From Auanema rhodensis (Eukaryota > Nematoda > Chromadorea > Rhabditida > Rhabditidae), in contig CAXKVF010000099.1 of NCBI GenBank assembly GCA_964057225.1, positions 25,648 through 89,647 on the forward strand: a stretch of DNA of 64,000 nt, in the 5' to 3' direction. Positions 55,475 through 64,000 of the stretch are shown here, piece after piece. A program made the translations under genes and the position numbers. Every line of letters starts with the position of its first letter. Positions within the stretch are counted from its first letter, which is position 1. The notes below the pieces were generated by a model. It had not been told where the DNA came from. It ran no database searches and saw only the letters and a list, made by a program, of their open reading frames with translations.

Positions 55475-58400
55475 TGGTTACCATGAACCAATATCAATAA
55501 AAATTTGTTTTTAGACTAATATGGACATGGGGAATCTAATTTTGAAAACCGCATCTCTTTATCTTTCACGTGAAGCGAGTTACATACCAAGTGCACATCA
55601 CGTGTACATTTAATTAGCATAAATTAAAGTTCACGTAAATTTCAAAGTCATGGTTACCATGAACCAATATCAATAAAAATTTGTTTTTAGACTAATATGG
55701 ACATGGGGAATCTAATTTTGAAAACCGCATCTCTTTATCTTTCACGTGAAGCGAGTTACATACCAAGTGCACATCACGTGTACATTTAATTAGCATAAAT
55801 TAAAGTTCACGTAAATTTCAAAGTCATGGTTACCATGAAGCAATATCAATAAAAATTTGTTTTTAGACTAATATGGACATGGGGAATCTAATTTTGAAAA
55901 CCGCATCTCTTTATCTTTCACGTGAAGCGAGTTACATACCAAGTGCACATCACGTGTACATTTAATTAGCATAAATTAAAGTTCACGTAAATTTCAAAGT
56001 CATGGTTACCATGAAGCAATATCAATAAAAATTTGTTTTTAGACTAATATGGACATGGGGAATCTAATTTTGAAAACCGCATCTCTTTATCTTTCACGTG
56101 AAGCGAGTTACATACCAAGTGCACATCACGTGTACATTTAATTAGCATAAATTAAAGTTCACGTAAATTTCAAAGTCATGGTTACCATGCACCAATATCA
56201 ATAAAAATTTGTTTTTAGACTAATATGGACATGGGGAATCTAATTTTGAAAACCGAATCTCTTTATCTTTCACGTGAAGCGAGTTACATACCAAGTGCAC
56301 ATCACGTGTACATTTAATTAGCATAAATTAAAGTTCACGTAAATTTCAAAGTCATGGTTACCATGAACCAATATCAATAAAAATTTGTTTTTAGACTAAT
56401 ATGGACATGGGGAATCTAATTTTGAAAACCGCATCTCTTTATCTTCCACGTGAAGCGAGTTACATACCAAGTGCACATCACGTGTACATTTAATTAGCAT
56501 AAATTAAAGTTCACGTAAATTTCAAAGTCATGGTTACCATGAACCAATATCAATAAAAATTTGTTTTTAGACTAATATGGACATGGGGAATCTAATTTTG
56601 AAAACCGCATCTCTTTATCTTTCACGTGAAGCGAGTTACATACCAAGTGCACATCACGTGTACATTTAATTAGCATAAATTAAAGTTCACGTAAATTTCA
56701 AAGTCATGGTTACCATGAAGCAATATCAATAAAAATTTGTTTTTAGACTAATATGGACATGGGGAATCTAATTTTGAAAACCGCATCTCTTTATCTTTCA
56801 CGTGAAGCGAGTTACATACCAAGTGCACATCACGTGTACATTTAATTAGCATAAATTAAAGTTCACGTAAATTTCAAAGTCATGGTTACCATGAACCAAT
56901 ATCAATAAAAATTTGTTTTTAGACTAATATGGACATGGGGAATCTAATTTTGAAAACCGCATCTCTTTATCTTTCACGTGAAGCGAGTTACATACCAAGT
57001 GCACATCACGTGTACATTTAATTAGCATAAATTAAAGTTCACGTAAAATTCAAAGTCATGGTTACCATGCACCAATATCAATAAAAATTTGTTTTTAGAC
57101 TAATATGGACATGGGGAATCTAATTTTGAAAACCGCATCTCTTTATCTTTCACGTGAAGCGAGTTACATACCAAGTGCACATCACGTGTACATTTAATTA
57201 GCATAAATTAAAGTTCACGTAAATTTCAAAGTCATGGTTACCATGAACCAATATCAATAAAAACTTGTTTTTAGACTAATATGGACATGGGGAATCTAAT
57301 TTTGAAAACCGCATCTCTTTATCTTTCACGTGAAGCGAGTTACATACCAAGTGCACATCACGTGTACATTTAATTAGCATAAATTAAAGTTCACGTAAAT
57401 TTCAAAGTCATGGTTACCATGAACCAATATCAATAAAAATTTGTTTTTAGACTAATATGGACATGGGGAATCTAATTTTGAAAACCGCATCTCTTTATCT
57501 TTCACGTGAAGCGAGTTACATACCAAGTGCACATCACGTGTACATTTAATTAGCATAAATTAAAGTTCACGTAAATTTCAAAGTCATGGTTACCATGAAC
57601 CAATATCAATAAAAATTTGTTTTTAGACTAATATGGACATGGGGAATCTAATTTTGAAAACCGCATCTCTTTATCTTTCACGTGAAGCGAGTTACATACC
57701 AAGTGCACATCACGTGTACATTTAATTAGCATAAATTAAAGTTCACGTAAACTTCAAAGTCATGGTTACCATGAAGCAATATCAATAAAAATTTGTTTTT
57801 AGACTAATATGGACATGGGGAATCTAATTTTGAAAACCGCATCTCTTTATCTTTCACGTGAAGCGAGTTACATACCAAGTGCACATCACGTGTACATTTA
57901 ATTAGCATAAATTAAAGTTCACGTAAATTTCAAAGTCATGGTTACCATGAACCAATATCACGAAAAATTTGTTTTTAGACTAATATGGACATGGGGAATC
58001 TAATTTTGAGAACCGCATCTCTTTATCTTTCACGTGAAGCGAGTTACATACCAAGTGCACATCACGTGTACATTTAATTAGCATAAATTAAAGTTCACGT
58101 AAATTTCAAAGTCATGGTTACCATGCACCAATATCAATAAAAATTTGTTTTTAGACTAATATGGACATGGGGAATCTAATTTTGAAAACCGCATCTCTTT
58201 ATCTTTCACGTGAAGCGAGTTACATACCAAGTGCACATCACGTGTACATTTAATTAGCATAAATTAAAGTTCACGTAAATTTCAAAGTCATGGTTACCAT
58301 GAACCAATATCAATAAAAATTTGTTTTTAGACTAATATGGACATGGGGAATCTAATTTTGAAAACCGCATCTCTTTATCTTTCACGTGAAGCGAGCTACA

Positions 58401-59524
58401 TACCAAGTGCACATCACGTGTACATTTAATTAGCATAAATTAAAGTTCACGTAAATTTCAAAGTCATGGTTACCATGAAGCAATATCAATAAAAATTTGT
58501 TTTTAGACTAATATGGACATGGGGAATCTAATTTTGAAAACCGCATCTCTTTATCTTTCACGTGAAGCGAGTTACATACCAAGTGCACATCACGTGTACA
58601 TTTAATTAGCATAAATTAAAGTTCACGTAAATTTCAAAGTCATGGTTACCATGAACCAATATCAATAAAAATTTGTTTTTAGACTAATATGGACATGGGG
58701 AATCTAATTTTGAAAACCGCATCTCTTTATCTTTCACGTGAAGCGAGTTACATACCAAGTGCACATCACGTGTACATTTAATTAGCATAAATTAAAGTTC
58801 ACGTAAATTTCAAAGTCATGGTTACCATGGAAGCAATATCAATAAAAATTTGTTTTTAGACTAATATGGACCATCGGGAATCTAATTTTGAAAAACCGCA
58901 TCTCTTTATCTTTCACGTGAAGCGAGTTACATACCAAGTGCACATCACGTGTACATTTAATTAGCATAAATTAAAGTTCACGTAAATTCAAAGTCATGGT
59001 TACCATGAACCAATATCAATAAAATTTGTTTTTTAGACTAATATGGACATGGGGAATCTAATTTTGAAAACCGCATCTCTTTATCTTTCACGTGAAGCGA
59101 GTTACATACCAAGTGCACATCACGTGTACATTTAATTAGCATAAATTAAAGTTCACGTAAATTTCAAAGTCATGGTTACCATGAACCAATATCAATAAAA
59201 ATTTGTTTTAGACTAATATGGACATGGGGAATCTAATTTTGAAAACCGCATCTCTTTATCTTTCACGTGAAGCGAGTTACATACCAAGTGCACATCACGT
59301 GTACATTTAATTAGCATAAATTAAAGTTCACGTAAATTTCAAAGTCATGGTTACCATGAACCAATATCAATAAAAATTTGTTTTTAGACTAATATGGACA
59401 TGGGGAATCTAATTTTGAAAAACCGCATCTCTTTATCTTTCACGTGAAGCGAGTTACATACCAAGTGCACATCACGTGTACATTTAATTAGCATAAATTA
59501 AAGTTCACGTAAATTTCAAAGTCA
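55475..59524. repeat. 23-monomer tandem duplication, copy 2
   Basis: The landmarks of 51427-55474 recur in order at a 4,048-bp offset (56179, 56355, 56883, 57235, 57587, 57939, 58291). TTTTGGAAACC is missing at 58643. The first 19 monomers match copy 1 without indels. The last four (58819-59524) show about eight one-base indels against copy 1, giving a total of 4,050 bp. The change within one otherwise near-identical copy marks the boundary of the indel-rich tail. Confidence 0.85.
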
Positions 59525-62500
59525 TGGTTACCATGAACCAATATCACGAAAAATTTGTTTTTAGACTAATATGGACATGGGGAATCTAATTTTGAGAACC
59601 GCATCTCTTTATCTTTCACGTGAAGCGAGTTACATACCAAGTGCACATCACGTGTACATTTAATTAGCATAAATTAAAGTTCACGTAAATTCAAAGTCAT
59701 GGTTACCATGCACCAATATCAATAAAAATTTGTTTTTAGACTAATATGGACATGGGGAATCTAATTTTGAAAACCGCATCTCTTTATCTTTCACGTGAAG
59801 CGAGTTACATACCAAGTGCACATCACGTGTACATTTAATTAGCATAAATTAAAGTTCACGTAAACTTCAAAGTCATGGTTACCATGAACCAATATCAATA
59901 AAAATTTGTTTATAGACTAATATGGACATGGGGAATCTAATTTTGAAAAACCGCATCTCTTTATCTTTCACGTGAAGCGAGTTACATACCAAGTGCACAT
60001 CACGTGTACATTTAATTAGCATAAATTAAAGTTCACGTAAATTTCAAAGTCATGGTTACCATGAACCAATATCAATAAAAATTTGTTTATAGACTAATAT
60101 GGACATGGGGAATCTAATTTTGAAAACCGCATCTCTTTATCTTTCACGTGAAGCGAGTTACATACCAAGTGCACATCACGTGTACATTTAATTAGCATAA
60201 ATTAAAGTTCACGTAAATTTCAAAGTCATGGTTACCATGAACCAATATCAATAAAAATTTGTTTTTAGACTAATATGGACATGGGGAATCTAATTTTGAA
60301 AACCGCATCTCTTTATCTTTCACGTGAAGCGAGTTACATACCAAGTGCACATCACGTGTACATTTAATTAGCATAAATTAAAGTTCACGTAAATTTCAAA
60401 GTCATGGTTACCATGAACCAATATCAATAAAAATTTGTTTTTAGACTAATATGGACATGGGGAATCTAATTTTGAAAACCGCATCTCTTTATCTTTCACG
60501 TGAAGCGAGTTACATACCAAGTGCACATCACGTGTACATTTAATTAGCATAAATTAAAGTTCACGTAAATTTCAAAGTCATGGTTACCATGAACCAATAT
60601 CAATAAAAATTTGTTTTTAGACTAATATGGACATGGGGAATCTAATTTTGAAAACCGCATCTCTTTATCTTTCACGTGAAGCGAGTTACATACAAGTGCA
60701 CATCACGTGTACATTTAATTAGCATAAATTAAAGTTCACGTAAATTTCAAAGTCATGGTTACCATGAACCAATATCACTAAAAATTTGTTTTTAGACTAA
60801 TATGGACATGGGGAATCTAATTTTGAGAACCGCATCTCTTTATCTTTCACGTGAAGCGAGTTACATACCAAGTGCACATCACGTGTACATTTAATTAGCA
60901 TAAATTAAAGTTCACGTAAATTTCAAAGTCATGGTTACCATGCACCAATATCAATAAAAATTTGTTTTTAGACTAATATGGACATGGGGAATCTAATTTT
61001 GAAAACCGCATCTCTTTATCTTTCACGTGAAGCGAGTTACATACCAAGTGCACATCACGTGTACATTTAATTAGCATAAATTAAAGTTCACGTAAACTTC
61101 AAAGTCATGGTTACCATGAACCAATATCAATAAAAATTTGTTTATAGACTAATATGGACATGGGGAATCTAATTTTGAAAACCGCATCTCTTTATCTTTC
61201 ACGTGAAGCGAGTTACATACCAAGTGCACATCACGTGTACATTTAATTAGCATAAATTAAAGTTCACGTAAATTTCAAAGTCATGGTTACCATGAACCAA
61301 TATCAATAAAAATTTGTTTATAGACTAATATGGACATGGGGAATCTAATTTTGAAAACCGCATCTCTTTATCTTTCACGTGAAGCGAGTTACATACCAAG
61401 TGCACATCACGTGTACATTTAATTAGCATAAATTAAAGTTCACGTAAATTTCAAAGTCATGGTTACCATGAACCAATATCAATAAAAATTTGTTTTTAGA
61501 CTAATATGGACATGGGGAATCTAATTTTGAAAACCGCATCTCTTTATCTTTCACGTGAAGCGAGTTACATACCAAGTGCACATCACGTGTACATTTAATT
61601 AGCATAAATTAAAGTTCACGTAAATTTCAAAGTCATGGTTACCATGAACCAATATCAATAAAAATTTGTTTTTAGACTAATATGGACATGGGGAATCTAA
61701 TTTTGAAAACCGCATCTCTTTATCTTTCACGTGAAGCGAGTTACATACCAAGTGCACATCACGTGTACATTTAATTAGCATAAATTAAAGTTCACGTAAA
61801 TTTCAAAGTCATGGTTACCATGAACCAATATCAATAAAAATTTGTTTTTAGACTAATATGGACATGGGAATCTAATTTTGAAAAACCGCATCTCTTTATC
61901 TTTCACGTGAAGCGAGTTACATACCAAGTGCACATCACGTGTACATTTAATTAGCATAAATTAAAGTTCACGTAAATTTCAAAGTCATGGTTACCATGAA
62001 CCAATATCAATAAAAATTTGTTTTTAGACTAATATGGACATGGGGAATCTAATTTTGAAAACCGCATCTCTTTATCTTTCACGTGAAGCGAGTTACATTA
62101 CCAAGTGCACATCACGTGTACATTTAATTAGCATAAATTAAAGTTCACGTAAATTTCAAAGTCATGGTTACCATGAACCAATATCAATAAAAATTTGTTT
62201 TTAGACTAATATGGACATGGGGAATCTAATTTTGAAAACCGCATCTCTTTATCTTTCACGTGAAGCGAGTTACATACCAAGTGCACATCACGTGTACATT
62301 TAATTAGCATAAATTAAAGTTCACGTAAATTTCAAAGTCATGGTTACCATGAACCAATATCAATAAAAATTTGTTTTTAGACTAATATGGACATGGGGAA
62401 TCTAATTTGAAAACCGCATCTCTTTATCTTTCACGTGAAGCGAGTTACATACCAAGTGCACATCACGTGTACATTTAATTAGCATAAATTAAAGTTCACG

Positions 62501-64000
62501 TAAATTTCAAAGTCATGGTTACCATGAACCAATATCAATAAAAAATTTGTTTTTAGACTAATATGGACATGGGGAATCTAATTTTGAAAACCGCATCTCT
62601 TTATCTTTCACGTGAAGCGAGTTACATACCAAGTGCACATCACGTGTACATTTAATTAGCATAAATTAAAGTTCACGTAAATTTCAAAGTCATGGTTACC
62701 ATGAACCAATATCAATAAAAATTTGTTTTTAGACTAATATGGACATGGGGAATCTAATTTTGAAAACCGCATCTCTTTATCTTTCACGTGAAGCGAGTTA
62801 CATACCAAGTGCACATCACGTGTACATTTAATTAGCATAAATTAAAGTTCACGTAAATTTCAAAGTCATGGTTACCATGAACCAATATCAATAAAAATTT
62901 GTTTTTAGACTAATATGGACATGGGGAATCTAATTTTGAAAACCGCATCTCTTTATCTTTCACGTGAAGCGAGTTACATACCAAGTGCACATCACGTGTA
63001 CATTTAATTAGCATAAATTAAAGTTCACGTAAATTTCAAAGTCATGGTTACCATGACCAATATCAATAAAAATTTGTTTTTAGACTAATATGGACATGGG
63101 GAATCTAATTTTGAAAACCGCATCTCTTTATCTTTCACGTGAAGCGAGTTACATACCAAGTGCACATCACGTGTACATTTAATTAGCATAAATTAAAGTT
63201 CACGTAAATTTCAAAGTCATGGTTACCATGAACCAATATCAATAAAAATTTGTTTTTAGACTAATATGGACATGGGGAATCTAATTTTGAAAACCGCATC
63301 TCTTTATTCTTTCACGTGAAGCGAGTTACATACCAAGTGCACATCACGTGTACATTTAATTAGCATAAATTAAAGTTCACGTAAATTTCAAAGTCATGGT
63401 TACCATGAACCAATATCAATAAAAATTTGTTTTAGACTAATATGGACATGGGGAATCTAATTTTGAAAACCGCATCTCTTTATCTTTCACGTGAAGCGAG
63501 TTACATACCAAGTGCACATCACGTGTACATTTAATTAGCATAAATTAAAGTTCACGTAAATTTCAAAGTCATGGTTACCATGAACCAATATCAATAAAAA
63601 TTTGTTTTTAGACTAATATGGACATGGGGAATCTAATTTTGAAAACCGCATCTCTTTATCTTTCACGTGAAGCGAGTTACATACCAAGTGCACATCACGT
63701 GTACATTTAATTAGCATAAATTAAAGTTCACGTAAATTTCAAAGTCATGGTTACCATGAACCAATATCATAAAAATTTGTTTTTAGACTAATATGGACAT
63801 GGGGAATCTAATTTTGAGAAACCGCAGCTCTTTATCTTTCACGTGAAGCGAGTTACATACCAAGTGCACATCACGTGTACATTTAATTAGCATAAATTAA
63901 AGTTCACGTAAATTTCAAAGTCATGGTTACCATGAACCAATATCACGAAAAATTTGTTTTTAGACTAATATGGACATGGGGAATCTAATTTTGAGAACCG
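58819..64000. repeat. Indel-rich tail of the array
   Basis: Monomer lengths here are 175 to 178 bp rather than 176. About 21 one-base insertions or deletions are visible, for example GGAAGC and TGGACC (58819), ATTCAAAG (about 58985 and 59690), GTTTTAGAC (about 59205 and 63430), GAAAAACCG (58890, 59417, 59945, 61878), TACAAGTGC (60692), ACATTACC (62096), TTATTCTTTC (63305) and GACCAAT (63055). Most lie in or beside short homopolymers. A 7-monomer order (GAGAACC, gcacc with AAACTTC, two TTTATAGAC copies, three plain copies) repeats from 59525 and again from 60756. The final monomer at 63924 is cut by the window edge after 77 bp. Confidence 0.85.

Larger units (their letters stand above)
1..64000. 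repeat. 176-bp tandem satellite array filling the window
   Basis: Every base belongs to a head-to-tail array of one 176-bp monomer, all in the same orientation. Using the junction motif TGGTTACCATG as phase marker, monomer starts fall at 1, 177, 353 and so on, in exact 176-bp steps up to 40833. After a 17-bp insertion the steps resume at 41026, and after a second identical insertion at 44739. Copies differ from each other at only a few bases each. GC is about 32%. The unit length is close to a nucleosome repeat. Such arrays are known mainly from centromeric and pericentromeric heterochromatin of plants and animals; that role is inferred, and I do not recognise the family. Neither edge reaches flanking DNA, so the true array is longer. 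No stretch of the window lacks the repeat and none holds a gene: 176 is not a multiple of three, so any open frame meets all three phases of the stop-rich monomer within 528 bp. Confidence 0.99.

Noticed and set aside
1-64000. CRISPR array
   Set aside because: Repeat and spacer cannot be separated: the whole 176-bp unit is repeated, with no unique spacers and no cas genes.
1-64000. Assignment to a named centromeric satellite (for example of Brassicaceae, cucurbits or sedges, some with units near 176 bp)
   Set aside because: Unit length alone is not diagnostic and I do not recognise the sequence. A database search with the monomer would be needed to decide.

Overview
The whole 64 kb window is one uninterrupted tandem satellite-DNA array. 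A monomer of exactly 176 bp, about 32% GC (57 of 176 bases in the first copy), is repeated head to tail on one strand. There are 363 complete copies plus a 77-bp partial copy at the right edge. I tracked the start of every monomer by its conserved junction motif. There is no unique flanking sequence, transposon insertion, inversion, RNA gene or credible protein-coding gene. Long arrays of nucleosome-sized AT-rich units with local higher-order duplications are typical of centromeric or pericentromeric heterochromatin in eukaryotes (plants, animals). I do not recognise the monomer as any named satellite family and cannot assign a species; centromere function is inferred from architecture only.

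Layout (inferred from shared diagnostic substitutions): 1-7040, local 880-bp (5-monomer) and 704-bp (4-monomer) duplications. 8097-17424, a 1,760-bp (10-monomer) unit copied, then trimmed and re-copied at 5- and 9-monomer offsets. 17953-20064, a 6-monomer duplication. 20065-25872, mixed monomers without a clean long repeat that I could see. 25873-31504, 8-, 5- and 15-monomer offsets. 30449-40656, a 27-monomer (4,752 bp) tandem duplication whose second copy also carries an expanded 352-bp dimer. 40305-46322, a duplication containing two copies of a 17-bp insertion and later losing monomers. 46323-49666, mostly single divergent monomers. 49667-51426, an 8-monomer offset. 51427-59524, a 23-monomer tandem duplication. 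58819-64000, a tail with about 21 single-base indels.

Within each monomer the most striking design is three ACGT-core elements at monomer positions 94, 126 and 159, spaced 32 and 33 bp apart (about three helical turns). The first lies in a 10-bp palindrome; the second reads ATCACGTG, an exact match to the budding-yeast CDEI octamer. A 13-bp dyad (CATGGT-T-ACCATG) spans each monomer junction and two AT hairpins lie elsewhere. These are candidate protein-binding or non-B-DNA sites. Apart from two identical 17-bp insertions, every monomer before 58.8 kb is 176 bp long. From 58.8 kb on, one-base indels, often in homopolymers, appear abruptly, which most likely marks a loss of assembly consensus accuracy rather than biology.

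No new gene system was found. The value of the window is in the satellite's internal structure and its readable duplication history.
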